Source: Methanomassiliicoccaceae archaeon (lineage in GTDB: Archaea; Thermoplasmatota; Thermoplasmata; Methanomassiliicoccales; Methanomethylophilaceae). Taken from it: DNA of 64,000 nucleotides. Within the stretch, counting starts at the first letter, position 1, and each line of letters starts with the position of its first letter. The position numbers and the translations under genes were made by a program. Positions 9,801 to 17,360 of this stretch are shown piece after piece. The notes beneath the pieces were generated by a model, which was given only the letters and a program-made list of their open reading frames with translations, was not told the DNA's origin and made no database searches. The stretch is from NCBI GenBank assembly GCA_016284295.1, contig JAEEOP010000001.1, forward strand, positions 62,001-126,000. The letters are read 5' to 3'.

Positions 9801-10524
9801 TCCCGTCCTCGGTGAGCTCGTCCCTGAGGAGCCTCTTGATGCCTCTGGACCCGTCGATCTTGTTCTCACTGGTGTTGAAGAACATCGCCACAGGGTTCCC
9901 GCCGACGTCCTCGACAGCCTTTATGAGGCCGTTGATGTTGTCCAGGTTGCCCGTGACCCACTGCTTCTGATAGAAGAATATGCCTATATTCGGTCTCCCT
10001 GGCTCCAATCCTTCCACATAATCCTTGAAGGATGTGCTCTCCCTTCCCGGGTAGTATATGCCTTCGGTCTCCGGGCGCACCGGATCGGGAACGTCCAATT
10101 CTATCCCGTCGAACCTCCTCAGCGCCCATTTGATCAGCGATACGAAGTTGTCATCACCGCCCAATATGGCGTACCTCATGACCAGACTATATTCCTCGTC
10201 GGTGCCGTCGAAATACTTCCTGAAGGCGTCCGTGACGCAGCTGTCCGTGCAGCTCAGGTGCAGGCATATGTGATGCGCCTCGATCGCCTCGCGGAGCTTG
10301 TCGAACTTCTTGCAGTAGGTGGTGTCGCCGTGGACCTTCATGGTGACGAAGTCCGCCTCGGAGACGATCCTGACGGCCTCGGCTAGGAAAAGAGGATCCT
10401 CGTCCAGGTCGGAGCTGTCGTAATTGTGATAGTCGACATCGTAGCCTTCGGCACGGACCCTGTTCACAGCCTCGTTCATGAGGAAGCTGTCCATGGTCCC
10501 GATCGAGATGTTGACGTACCTCAT
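6793..10524 (-). CDS. CobN-type metal chelatase large subunit (CobN1)
   Basis: A 1243-residue protein of the CobN/BchH family, the porphyrin- or corrin-binding subunit of ATP-dependent metal chelatases. It carries the family hallmark HVGTHGTLEWLPGK followed by CCPDY, PYIIGNPGEGTQAKRR, GPSGCPTRGRAQILPTGRNF, WATDTMKTGGDD and FGWDATSDI. It has no signal peptide, so it is cytoplasmic. The family works with ChlI/ChlD AAA+ partners, and the only such pair in the window lies directly upstream (10628-13530). Its own promoter region carries a copy of the shared dyad (10569-10581). Two exporter pairs and a cysteine hydrolase follow in the same operon. The metal and ligand cannot be read from the sequence; cobalt insertion into a corrin is the family default. 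Confidence 0.92.
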   Translation of the reverse strand: MRYVNISIGTMDSFLMNEAVNRVRAEGYDVDYHNYDSSDLDEDPLFLAEAVRIVSEADFVTMKVHGDTTYCKKFDKLREAIEAHHICLHLSCTDSCVTDAFRKYFDGTDEEYSLVMRYAILGGDDNFVSLIKWALRRFDGIELDVPDPVRPETEGIYYPGRESTSFKDYVEGLEPGRPNIGIFFYQKQWVTGNLDNINGLIKAVEDVGGNPVAMFFNTSENKIDGSRGIKRLLRDELTEDGRPVLDAIINTMSFSQTLIASPGSGEQISEDNFFLSYGVPVLQAMTVVATEDHWRSHLEGLNPAEIAYDVVHPEFDGQIISVPSASTEVREDSVRYYSSIRDRALRIADMAVMWGRLRHIANRDRKVAILLYQYPPKNADAGGAAGLDTFASVVNILRRMRDDGYDVGDHIPEDSRELVDTMLAGLTNDTEWISPDEVRKRSVDTVPPEQYDVWYRELSEKARERLSSDWGEPPGDHYTVGKDIIVPGTVFGNVIVGFQPDRGRDIQKTYHDPNCVHPHQYYAYYKWLRYDFGADAVIHVGTHGTLEWLPGKSVALSGDCCPDYILTSLPDIYPYIIGNPGEGTQAKRRAAAVIIDHMIPSMTRAGGYDEILELEGTLQNFMTARSQEQDQNLTFIREKLREILTAMDMYNDLKLDPGCSDEELDARFDDLYDYVVDIKENLIKDGLHILGDVSQGKRLEEDVYSLVRVANGEIPSLRAAIAGSMGYDILDLQNNASQRDVSSGRLKGQILEDVEVGMETLIADMALAGFDHDRCVAMADRFGNDKDVITTVSFVCDELYPNLMSMGREVDSVMDALSGKYIEPGPSGCPTRGRAQILPTGRNFYSIDPDAIPWHSSWEIGKTMADQMLKRFVDEHGSYPRNIGIVMWATDTMKTGGDDTAYVLWLMGIRPVWTGYAGRVKDLEVIPVSELGRPRIDVTLRISGLFRDTFPNLVRMIDRAVHMVAELDESEDENYILANLRHDIVLSIEEGMPEDQARADAMIRIFGDAPGSYGSGTNILVRTSDWKEQSELGDIYRSYGEYAYGIGRSGERKSDAFRHKLMNMDVTVKNSVSREYDMFDNDDVYTDLGGFNAAVKSVRGEMPMSVIGFSADTTNIKTKTIDEEGRYIFRSKINNPKWVEGLKPHGFKGAQEISKMTEYVFGWDATSDIIEGWEYKSIADNFLFNKDNAEWFRDANPYAMMEVTARLLEAIYRQMWDAGEEMEDRLKSLYEDLEGDLEGLNDR

Positions 10525-10568
10525 TCCTTTCCCCCTGCCGGCGACGGTGCCAGTCCGAACTATGAGTT

Positions 10569-10581
10569 GGATATATCCTCC
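10569..10581 (-). promoter_or_regulatory. Shared dyad operator ahead of CobN1
   Basis: The minus strand reads GGAGGATATATCC followed by AAC and then TCATAG, in the position where the other copies have a TATA box. It agrees with the shared consensus at the outer GGA and TCC and in the AT core. The distance to the CobN1 ATG (about 38 bases from the TATA-like element) matches the copies ahead of the permease of importer D and the nitrogenase-like fusion. The TATA element here is weak. Confidence 0.5.
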
Positions 10582-10627
10582 GTTCAGATATAACTGCTAT
10601 CTTCCGTCAGTACGGATGGCGACACCA

Positions 10628-12514
10628 TCACTGGATGACCGCCCTTACGCTCTCGGCCAAACGGTCTGCGTTTAGGTCGTCCAGTCTGAAGTACGTGCCC
10701 TGCAGGGCCTCCGCCAGCTTCTCGGCGTTGTCGAACCTTATGAATCCCGAACTCGCGTCGATGACCACCCATTTCACCTGCGGGATGGCCATGTCCTCGG
10801 CCATCTTCAGGACCTCCTCGTTGGGGTTGGCACCTTCATTCAAAGCGACGTTGGCACGTCCGTCCGTGATCAGGACGATGTAGCACATCTCGCCCACATG
10901 GGCGCGGGAATATGAGGTCATGTAATCGTTGACGGTCACCAGGGCTTCCGCCAGGGGAGTCTTGCCGCCGGTCGGCATCTCCTCGAGCTTCTTGTAGCTG
11001 TACTCCACCGACCTTGTGGGCGGTAGGACGAGTTCAGCGGAATCGCGCCTGAAGGCCATCATGCCGATCCTGTCCCTCTTGACGTAGCTGTCCCTGAGCA
11101 TCGAGAGCACGGCGCCTTTGACGGCGGCCATCCTCTTCCTGACGCCCAGCGACCCGCTGGCGTCCACCAGGAACAGTATGGTGCATCCGGCGCGCATCTC
11201 GCGCACCTTCTCCCTCACGTCCTGCTTCTGGATGTTAATCCTGAGATCGGAATGGTCCCTGCTCCTCTGGTACGGGGCGGCCGCCCTGACGGTGGCATCG
11301 AAGGCGATGTCATGTGTCCTTCCCTCCGGGATCCTGGAGCGGGCATAGCGCCCGGATGAATCGGAACTTTCGACCATCATCCTGCGGCCCTTCTTGGCCG
11401 ATGTCTTGGAGACTTTCCTGACGCCGTCGTTCAGGTAATCTATCACCCTGAACTGCTCCCCGATCTCGAACACCATGTCATCCAGCAGCTGCTGGAAGTC
11501 CATGTCCGGGGGAGGCGTCTGCTGGTCCTCCTGGTCCTGCTCCGGGGGCTCGCTCTGCTCCTGCTCCTCCTGCTGGTCCTGCTGGTCGTCCTCGGGAGGA
11601 TCCTCTTCCTCCTGCTCCTCCTCTTCAGGGGGCTGGGGCGGCTCCGGCGGAGGTTCCTGAACATAGTTGCGCCTGTGTGCCAGGCACAGCATCGCGGCCT
11701 CCTCCACATCCTTCTTCATGACCTCGTCGCGGCCGTTGAGAGCGGCCAGCGCCTTGGCCGTGTTGACCATGACTATGTCGCCGCGGTATCCGTCGGCGAG
11801 GACCCTTACAGCCAGCTCCACCGAGACGCCGATAAGGTCGTCCGACATGGACACCAGCGGGAGGAGCTTGCAGGCCCTTTCGATGTTGGACTTCAGGGAC
11901 TCCTCCTCTTCCCTGTACAGTTCTTTGAATGCTGCCGGATCCCTCTGGAAATCCGCATTCCTCCTCAAAATCTCGGCCCTCTCGGCCTCCTCCGTGGGGA
12001 ACGATGCGTATGCGCAGAGGTCGAAGCGATCCAGTACATGGGAGCTGACATCGGAATCGGAAGGGTTCATGGTGGCCACAAGCATGGTGTCCACGGTGTA
12101 TTCGGCGGATATGCCCTCCCTCTCCAGGACCACACGGCCCTCGATCACCGCGTTCAGCAGCGACATCAGGATCCTCTGGTCCATGAGGTTCACATCGTCC
12201 ACATAGACGATGTTGCCGTCCGCCCTGGACAGCAGCCCAGGCTGCATGACGGCTTTGCCTTCCTTGATCGTCGCATCTATGTCCATCCCGCCGAAGATCT
12301 GCTCCTCAGAGGCGTTCACGGGGACGTTGATGATCCTCCTTCCGGAGATTGCCCCGGCGGACCTGGCCAGCACCGTCTTGGCGGATCCCTGGCCACCCCT
12401 GATCATCACAGTCCTGATGTTCGGACTGACCAGCATGCACTGCATGGCCCTCTTGGCATCGTCCATGCCGAGGACCGCTGTGAAGGGGAACGACCTCAGA
12501 TCGACTGGAGGCAT
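10628..12514 (-). CDS. chlD: ChlD-type chelatase subunit (AAA+ plus VWA)
   Basis: A 628-residue protein with three parts. An N-terminal AAA+ module has a P-loop-like GGQGSAKTVLARSAG. A proline- and acid-rich linker spans about residues 285-340. A C-terminal von Willebrand A domain has the MIDAS motif DASGSLG near residue 450. This is the standard layout of magnesium- and cobalt-chelatase D subunits, which bridge the ChlI ATPase ring and the CobN/BchH subunit. It overlaps ChlI by 19 bases. It is a single uninterrupted frame, with no sign that a shorter product is made by frameshifting. Being the only D subunit seen beside four CobN paralogues, it probably serves them all. Confidence 0.92.
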   Translation of the reverse strand: MPPVDLRSFPFTAVLGMDDAKRAMQCMLVSPNIRTVMIRGGQGSAKTVLARSAGAISGRRIINVPVNASEEQIFGGMDIDATIKEGKAVMQPGLLSRADGNIVYVDDVNLMDQRILMSLLNAVIEGRVVLEREGISAEYTVDTMLVATMNPSDSDVSSHVLDRFDLCAYASFPTEEAERAEILRRNADFQRDPAAFKELYREEEESLKSNIERACKLLPLVSMSDDLIGVSVELAVRVLADGYRGDIVMVNTAKALAALNGRDEVMKKDVEEAAMLCLAHRRNYVQEPPPEPPQPPEEEEQEEEDPPEDDQQDQQEEQEQSEPPEQDQEDQQTPPPDMDFQQLLDDMVFEIGEQFRVIDYLNDGVRKVSKTSAKKGRRMMVESSDSSGRYARSRIPEGRTHDIAFDATVRAAAPYQRSRDHSDLRINIQKQDVREKVREMRAGCTILFLVDASGSLGVRKRMAAVKGAVLSMLRDSYVKRDRIGMMAFRRDSAELVLPPTRSVEYSYKKLEEMPTGGKTPLAEALVTVNDYMTSYSRAHVGEMCYIVLITDGRANVALNEGANPNEEVLKMAEDMAIPQVKWVVIDASSGFIRFDNAEKLAEALQGTYFRLDDLNADRLAESVRAVIQ

Positions 12515-13530
12515 CTCTCGAGCTCCTCCGTATCGAATGCGGCCTCCTCGAACGGTCTGCGCCTCATGCGGTGCGACAGCACCAATGCGGCTACCGCCCT
12601 GATGTCGTCCTTGGTGACGGCGGTCCTGCCGTCCAATGCCGCGTTCGCCTTGGCGGCCTTCATCATCGTGATGTCCGCCCTGTGTCCGTCGATACCGAAC
12701 GAGGTTGTGATCGTGACGATCGCCTTGATTATGGAATCATCGGTCTCCACCGTGGGCAGGATCTCCCTGGCCTTGGTGACCCTCTCGCGCATGGCATCGG
12801 TCTCGGCCTTGCAGGCCGCGGTGTACTTTGCCGGATCTGCATCGAAGGCGACTCTCCTCTTGACGACCTCCATGCGCATGTCGAGGTCCTTGTCCCCCTT
12901 GACCTCCACGGACAGTCCGAACCTGTCCAGCAGCTGGGGCCTGAGCTCCCCCTCCTCGGGGTTCATGGTACCGACTAAGATGAAACGTGACGGGTGCGAG
13001 AACGATACTCCCTCCCTCTCGATGTAATTGACCCCCATCGCGGCCGAATCCAGAAGGAGGTCGACGATGTGGTCGTCAAGGAGGTTCACCTCGTCCACAT
13101 ACAGGAGATTACCGTTGGCCTGGGCGAGGACACCGGGCTCGAACTTCTTCTCACCGGTCTTGAGGACGTGCTCGATATCCAACGTACCTGCCACACGGTC
13201 CTCGGTCGCGCTCAGCGGGAGCTCCACGACCCTCATCTGCACGGAGACGGACGGGAGCTTCTCCCCCCTCGCAAGCTTCTCTGCGCAGTAGGGGCACAGC
13301 CTGTCGGGCCTGGTGGGGTCGCAGTTGAAGACGCAGCCCTCCACGGCATCCCTGTACGGCAGGACCTGCGCCAGCGAACGGACGGTGGTGGACTTGGCCG
13401 TTCCCTTCTCACCCTTGATCAGTGCCCCTCCGATACCCGGATCTACCATATTCAGCAGAAGGGCTTTCTTCATATCTTCCTGACCTACAATCGAGACGAA
13501 AGGGAACAGCAATTTCTCCATAGGATGCAC
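12496..13530 (-). CDS. chlI: ChlI-type chelatase AAA+ ATPase
   Basis: A 344-residue AAA+ ATPase of the magnesium/cobalt chelatase I family. Walker A is GEKGTAKSTT near residue 40, Walker B is the LLYVDEVNLL region, and sensor 1 is in FILVGTMNPEEGELRPQLLDRFG. It hydrolyses ATP to drive metal insertion by the CobN-type subunit. A Cys-containing insert (CVFNCDPTRPDRLCPYC) resembles that of other archaeal and bacterial ChlI proteins and may bind metal. TTTAAAC at 13555-13561 is 25 bases ahead of the ATG, so the mRNA is probably leaderless, and a copy of the shared dyad sits between the two. A deleted copy of this gene lies at 21443-21618. Confidence 0.93.
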   Translation of the reverse strand: MHPMEKLLFPFVSIVGQEDMKKALLLNMVDPGIGGALIKGEKGTAKSTTVRSLAQVLPYRDAVEGCVFNCDPTRPDRLCPYCAEKLARGEKLPSVSVQMRVVELPLSATEDRVAGTLDIEHVLKTGEKKFEPGVLAQANGNLLYVDEVNLLDDHIVDLLLDSAAMGVNYIEREGVSFSHPSRFILVGTMNPEEGELRPQLLDRFGLSVEVKGDKDLDMRMEVVKRRVAFDADPAKYTAACKAETDAMRERVTKAREILPTVETDDSIIKAIVTITTSFGIDGHRADITMMKAAKANAALDGRTAVTKDDIRAVAALVLSHRMRRRPFEEAAFDTEELERCLQSI

Positions 13531-13537
13531 CTAGGTT

Positions 13538-13550
13538 GGCGGTATAGTCT
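13538..13550 (-). promoter_or_regulatory. Shared dyad operator in the chlI promoter
   Basis: The minus strand reads AGACTATACCGCC followed by AAC. It matches the shared consensus except for two outer changes. Here the dyad lies between the TATA box (13555-13561) and the start codon at 13530, covering the likely transcription start, rather than upstream of the TATA box. An identical copy is kept in the duplicated segment at 21626-21638. Confidence 0.5.
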
Positions 13551-13650
13551 AACTGTTTAAAGACTTGAGCGAAGGGCGTTCGCCGCATATCGCCTTACTT
13601 CGCTTTGATAGCCCGTTATCGACCCGATGCTAGCATGTTCCCTGCGCCCG

Positions 13651-13980
13651 TTATACATCGTTCTCCCGTTCCAGGAAAGCCTTGTTCACCTTTTTGGACG
13701 AGGGCGGCAAAGGCAGGCTCCTTATTTGACAATCCTCGAAGAAGCAGGGCGCGTAGAGAGGAAGATGTATGATGCCGTTCTCGTCGGTCCCGATGTTGGA
13801 ATCCATCACTTTGTATCCGATCCTATTCCTGTCCTTATCCTGCATCATCGTGCGGAGGGATTTGGCCCTCTTGTTCCTCCCGGACTTCACCTCCATCAGG
13901 ACCGGGGCTCGGCCCATCTCGATTACGAAATCGATCTTCAAGGTGCTGTTCTTCATTGCATAGTATGGAGGATGCATCAT
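13651..13980 (-). pseudogene. C-terminal remnant of a DUF4143-type ATPase
   Basis: A 109-residue frame ends in IGTDENGIIHLPLYAPCFFED and contains IDFVIEMGRAPVLMEVKSGRNKRAKSL. This is the tail of archaeal and bacterial AAA ATPases with a DUF4143 domain. Those proteins are about 400 residues long, so only the nuclease-like C-terminus remains. Upstream, related codons (NSSVLVNLIRR) lie in another frame, indicating frameshift decay. The gene is not expected to be functional. It fills most of the gap between chlI and importer A. Confidence 0.6.
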
Positions 13981-14035
13981 CCAATCAACTAAATACGGCG
14001 TATCAGATTCACGAGCACCGAGCTATTGGTGGTAT

Positions 14036-14048
14036 TGTCCAATAGTCC
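14036..14048 (+). promoter_or_regulatory. Weak half-copy of the shared dyad ahead of importer A
   Basis: TGTCCAATAGTCC is followed by ATC, 25 bases ahead of the ATG of the importer A binding protein. The right half (ATAGTCC) matches the shared operator. The left half does not, and no good TATA box follows. It is listed because of its position. Confidence 0.3.
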
Positions 14049-14072
14049 ATCACTAATCTATCAAGTGATACA

Positions 14073-15383
14073 ATGGAAAAAAACAAGATGATTGCGATTG
14101 TCGTCGTCGTTGTTCTGATAGCAGCCGGAGTCGGGATGTACCTGGCATTCGGTAACACACCCTCGGAATACAGGTCTGCCAACACAGACGGCAGATTGGC
14201 CATTCTCGGAAATGCTGATGAGAACGACTATCTGGACGATGCCGATCTGAAGAAGATCGACGAGATGATCAAGGACAAGAAGTACAGCAATATGGCGGAT
14301 GCCAACAACGACGGTGTCGTCGATGCCAAGGACAAAGAGATGGTCCAGAACATGATTGACATCAAGAAGTACAACAAGGATAAGAAGGACTCAGAGAAGA
14401 AGACCATGACGGTCAACTACATCGGAGTCGATAAGGACATCCTTAGCGGAAAGTACCCTGTCAACAAGATCATCATCTCTGGAACGCAGAGGTCCCTGGG
14501 TCTGGCCATTGCGATCGGCGCCGGCGACAGAGTCGTCGCTCTGAACGACTACGTGTTCCAGTACTGGGATGAGAACTTCTTCAAGGCCTACAAGAACCTC
14601 CCGTCCATCGGTGACAGGAAGACTCCTGACCTTGAGGCGACCATGCAGATCAGTGCCGACACCATCTATGCCGGTTCCGTATCCAAATACGCCGTCAACA
14701 TCCCCGAGAATGTCCTCGGATCCAAGCAGGTCCTTAGGATGGTTTCGTACGAGGATGGAAGGCTCGCAGAGGGAGCCCTCATGCTGGGATTCTTCACGGA
14801 CAATGATGCCGGAGCCCAGAAGTACGTCAAGTGGATGGATGACACCATGAAAGCCGTGAACGACAAGCTGTCCAAGGTCAAGGACCCCGCAGCGACCAGG
14901 TTCTACCTCGGTACCCCCACATACATGTACGCTCAGCTCGACGGAGTGTCCACCGCGTTCACCAACTCCAAGGCGACTAACATCGGAAACATCATCGTCA
15001 CCAGCCCCACCGCCGCCGGAATGTCCACATCCAAGTGTATGGAGGACATCGAGAAGCAGAACCCCGGATACATCATCGGTGGAAAGTACATGTACACGCA
15101 GAACACCTTCGACGAGGTCAAGGCCGTGTACAACGGAATGGACTGGTCCAAATTCGCAATCACAGATGCTGTTAAGAACAACAACATCTACATGGTGAAC
15201 TACGACCTGCCCTTCTGCATCCACACCTACATCGCATGCAGCATCTTCTTCCCGGATCAGTTCTCCCAGGACGATCTGACCAAGATGATCACCGACTACC
15301 TCAAGAACTTCACGGAAGCGGGAGATTACGAGTTCAAGCTCTATCACTTCCTCTTCACTCCTGAGGATGCGAAAACCGCTTGA
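14073..15383 (+). CDS. Importer A substrate-binding protein with dockerin-like repeats
   Basis: A 436-residue membrane-anchored binding protein of the BtuF/FepB class. Residues 5-26 form an N-terminal hydrophobic anchor with no lipobox Cys. Residues 47-95 hold two dockerin-like calcium loops: a loose one at 47-58 and a canonical D76-x-N-x-D-G-x-x-D84-x-x-D87. The binding fold follows from about residue 110. It should capture a metal chelate (corrinoid, siderophore-like or tetrapyrrole) outside the cell and deliver it to the permease at 15434. It is first in an operon with permease, ATPase and CobN2. A G+C hairpin after its stop may set a high binding-protein-to-permease ratio. Confidence 0.88.
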   Translation: MEKNKMIAIVVVVVLIAAGVGMYLAFGNTPSEYRSANTDGRLAILGNADENDYLDDADLKKIDEMIKDKKYSNMADANNDGVVDAKDKEMVQNMIDIKKYNKDKKDSEKKTMTVNYIGVDKDILSGKYPVNKIIISGTQRSLGLAIAIGAGDRVVALNDYVFQYWDENFFKAYKNLPSIGDRKTPDLEATMQISADTIYAGSVSKYAVNIPENVLGSKQVLRMVSYEDGRLAEGALMLGFFTDNDAGAQKYVKWMDDTMKAVNDKLSKVKDPAATRFYLGTPTYMYAQLDGVSTAFTNSKATNIGNIIVTSPTAAGMSTSKCMEDIEKQNPGYIIGGKYMYTQNTFDEVKAVYNGMDWSKFAITDAVKNNNIYMVNYDLPFCIHTYIACSIFFPDQFSQDDLTKMITDYLKNFTEAGDYEFKLYHFLFTPEDAKTA

Positions 15384-15390
15384 TATCAAA

Positions 15391-15404
15391 GGGGCTACGG
15401 CCCC
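15391..15404 (+). terminator. Intra-operon hairpin after importer A binding protein
   Basis: GGGGC-TACG-GCCCC forms a perfect five-base-pair stem-loop eight bases after the stop, followed by a pyrimidine-rich tract. It may act as a partial terminator or as a 3' stabiliser of the binding-protein mRNA. The analogous gene of importer C has a similar hairpin. Confidence 0.5.
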
Positions 15405-15433
15405 ACCTTCCCTTTCTATGAAACGGTGAGCCA

Positions 15434-16534
15434 ATGAAGATGCCTTGGCAGAAATACAACGTCGATTCCGAATACGGCTATTCGGACGACGAGAAGAAGA
15501 TGATGAGCGATTACTCGAAGCATGTTTACAGGAAATACATCTTCATACTTGCCTGTGTGATCGGAATGGTGATCATAATAGGCATCACTGTGACCATTGG
15601 CTCATACGGCATCGGTTTCTTCGAAGCATATCAGATCATATTCGACCATATCATCGGGAACATCCAGGATTCGGACAAGGATTTCGTCATCTTCGAACTA
15701 CGTATGCCCCGTATAGTCGCAGGAATAATCGCCGGTGCAGGTCTCGCGGTGGCAGGAGCCGTCATGCAGAGCACAATGAAGAACCCGCTAGCAGACCCTT
15801 ACACGACAGGAATATCATCAGGTGCATCGTTCGGAGCAACCCTGGCCATCGTCCTTAGCATGTCTGTTGTCGGCGGGAACTACGCCATCGTAGTGAACGC
15901 ATTCATATTCTCGCTGATACCGATGGCCGTCATCATGCTTGTATCCACGATAAGGCATGCCTCGCCCACCACCATCATCCTATCGGGATTGGCCGTCATG
16001 TACCTGTTCAACGCCATGACCACTCTTCTCATGCTCATGGCCGACCCCAATGCGCTGGAGGAGGCCTTCCAGTGGCAAGTCGGAACACTTGGCCTCATAA
16101 AATGGCAGATGATCCCGCTCATGGCGGTGATTGTCGCAATCGGATGCATAGCTCTGCAGTTCCTTTCAAGGAAGATCAACGTCCTCGTCTCGGGTGACGA
16201 GGGTGCCAAATCCCTGGGAATAGATGCCGACAAACTCAGAATATTCTGCCTTCTCATTGTGTCCCTCATGGCCGCTGCGATCGTGAGCTTCACCGGCATC
16301 ATCGGTTTCATCGGACTGGTCTGTCCGCACATCTGCAGGATGTTCATCGGATCGGACAACCGCTATCTCATCCCCGCATCCGCAGCGTTCGGAGCCATGT
16401 TCCTGATATTGGCCGACCTTGTGGGACGCACGATCATAGCCCCGACCGTTCTGGAGGTCGGAGTCATCACGGCATTCATCGGAGGACCGATGCTCCTGTA
16501 CCTGCTGGTCAAGCAGAAGAAGGAGGTCTGGTGA
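15434..16534 (+). CDS. Importer A permease, BtuC/FecCD family
   Basis: A 366-residue integral membrane protein with the BtuC/FecCD family motifs: RMPRIVAGIIAGAGLAVAGAVMQ, NPLADPYTTGISSGASFGA, an ATP-subunit contact region around GAKSLGID, and GFIGLVCPHICRM. About ten membrane spans are visible after a hydrophilic start of about 35 residues. It forms the translocation channel for the chelate bound by the preceding protein. A strong Shine-Dalgarno-like GGAGGT lies at its 3' end for the ATPase gene that follows. Confidence 0.93.
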   Translation: MKMPWQKYNVDSEYGYSDDEKKMMSDYSKHVYRKYIFILACVIGMVIIIGITVTIGSYGIGFFEAYQIIFDHIIGNIQDSDKDFVIFELRMPRIVAGIIAGAGLAVAGAVMQSTMKNPLADPYTTGISSGASFGATLAIVLSMSVVGGNYAIVVNAFIFSLIPMAVIMLVSTIRHASPTTIILSGLAVMYLFNAMTTLLMLMADPNALEEAFQWQVGTLGLIKWQMIPLMAVIVAIGCIALQFLSRKINVLVSGDEGAKSLGIDADKLRIFCLLIVSLMAAAIVSFTGIIGFIGLVCPHICRMFIGSDNRYLIPASAAFGAMFLILADLVGRTIIAPTVLEVGVITAFIGGPMLLYLLVKQKKEVW

Positions 16535-16535
16535 C

Positions 16536-17360
16536 ATAAAGGTAGAACTGGAATCGCTCGGTTTCAGTTACAAGGGTCAGGACAGCGTCCTCCGGAACAT
16601 CGATCTGACGATAGACGAGCCCGGCCTGATATGCATCATCGGCCCCAATGGAGTGGGCAAATCCACGATGGTCAAATGCATGAACAAGCTGCTCATCCCA
16701 ACTGCGGGAAAAGCGGAGCTGGACGGCAGGGAGGTCAAGAGCTATTCCCTCAAGGAGCTTTCCACACGCGTCGGTTTCGTGCCTGCGACCTCCTCCGATT
16801 CATTCTCCATGACCGTGGCAGACACGGTGCTGATGGGGAGACATCCCTATGCGAAACTGGGCTCCGAAAAGGAAGATATGCATAAGGTGTACGAGGTCCT
16901 CAAAGCGCTGAACATCACCCACCTGGCGCTCAGGAACTACAACGAGCTGTCAGCAGGACAGCACCAGAAGGTCTCGATCGCGAGAGGGCTGGCGCAGGAA
17001 CCGCAGATTCTGATCCTGGATGAACCCACTGCCAACCTGGATGTCAGGCACCAGGTCCAGGTGATCGAGCTCCTGCAGCGCGTCTCCCATGAGAAGAACA
17101 TCACGATAATAATGATCAGCCATGAACTGAACGTGGCATCGAAGTATGCCGACAGAGTCATAGTCATGTCCACCCCCGGGATCATCTACAGGACGGGGAC
17201 GCCGAACGAAGTGATCACGGAGGACACCGTCAGATACGTCTACGGCATGAACTGCAGGATCATCGATGACTGCGGCAGACCGCACGTGATCCTCGGAACT
17301 CCTCTATCGGATGAAGAGATCAGAGAGCTCCACAAGGATGAGAACGACCTCGTCGGATGA
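16536..17360 (+). CDS. Importer A ATPase, BtuD-like, with apparent ATA start
   Basis: ATP-binding subunit of about 274 residues: Walker A GPNGVGKST, signature LSAGQHQKVS, Walker B ILILDEPTANLD, H-loop MISHELN. The domain is complete only if translation starts well upstream of the GTG at 16653, because the frame VELESLGFSYKGQDSV before it is the normal first strand of these ATPases. No ATG, GTG or TTG occurs in that frame between the permease stop and Walker A. The codon where ATG is expected is ATA at 16536 (IKVELESLGF), eight bases after a GGAGGT. This is either a non-standard start, a one-base mutation or a sequencing error. It overlaps CobN2 as ATGA. Confidence 0.82.
   Translation: MKVELESLGFSYKGQDSVLRNIDLTIDEPGLICIIGPNGVGKSTMVKCMNKLLIPTAGKAELDGREVKSYSLKELSTRVGFVPATSSDSFSMTVADTVLMGRHPYAKLGSEKEDMHKVYEVLKALNITHLALRNYNELSAGQHQKVSIARGLAQEPQILILDEPTANLDVRHQVQVIELLQRVSHEKNITIIMISHELNVASKYADRVIVMSTPGIIYRTGTPNEVITEDTVRYVYGMNCRIIDDCGRPHVILGTPLSDEEIRELHKDENDLVG

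Noticed and set aside
10628-12514. Programmed frameshift producing a short ChlD form
   Set aside because: Such frameshifting has been described for some chlD genes, but here the linker is a simple acidic/proline run in one frame, and I see no slippery site followed by an early stop in an alternative frame.
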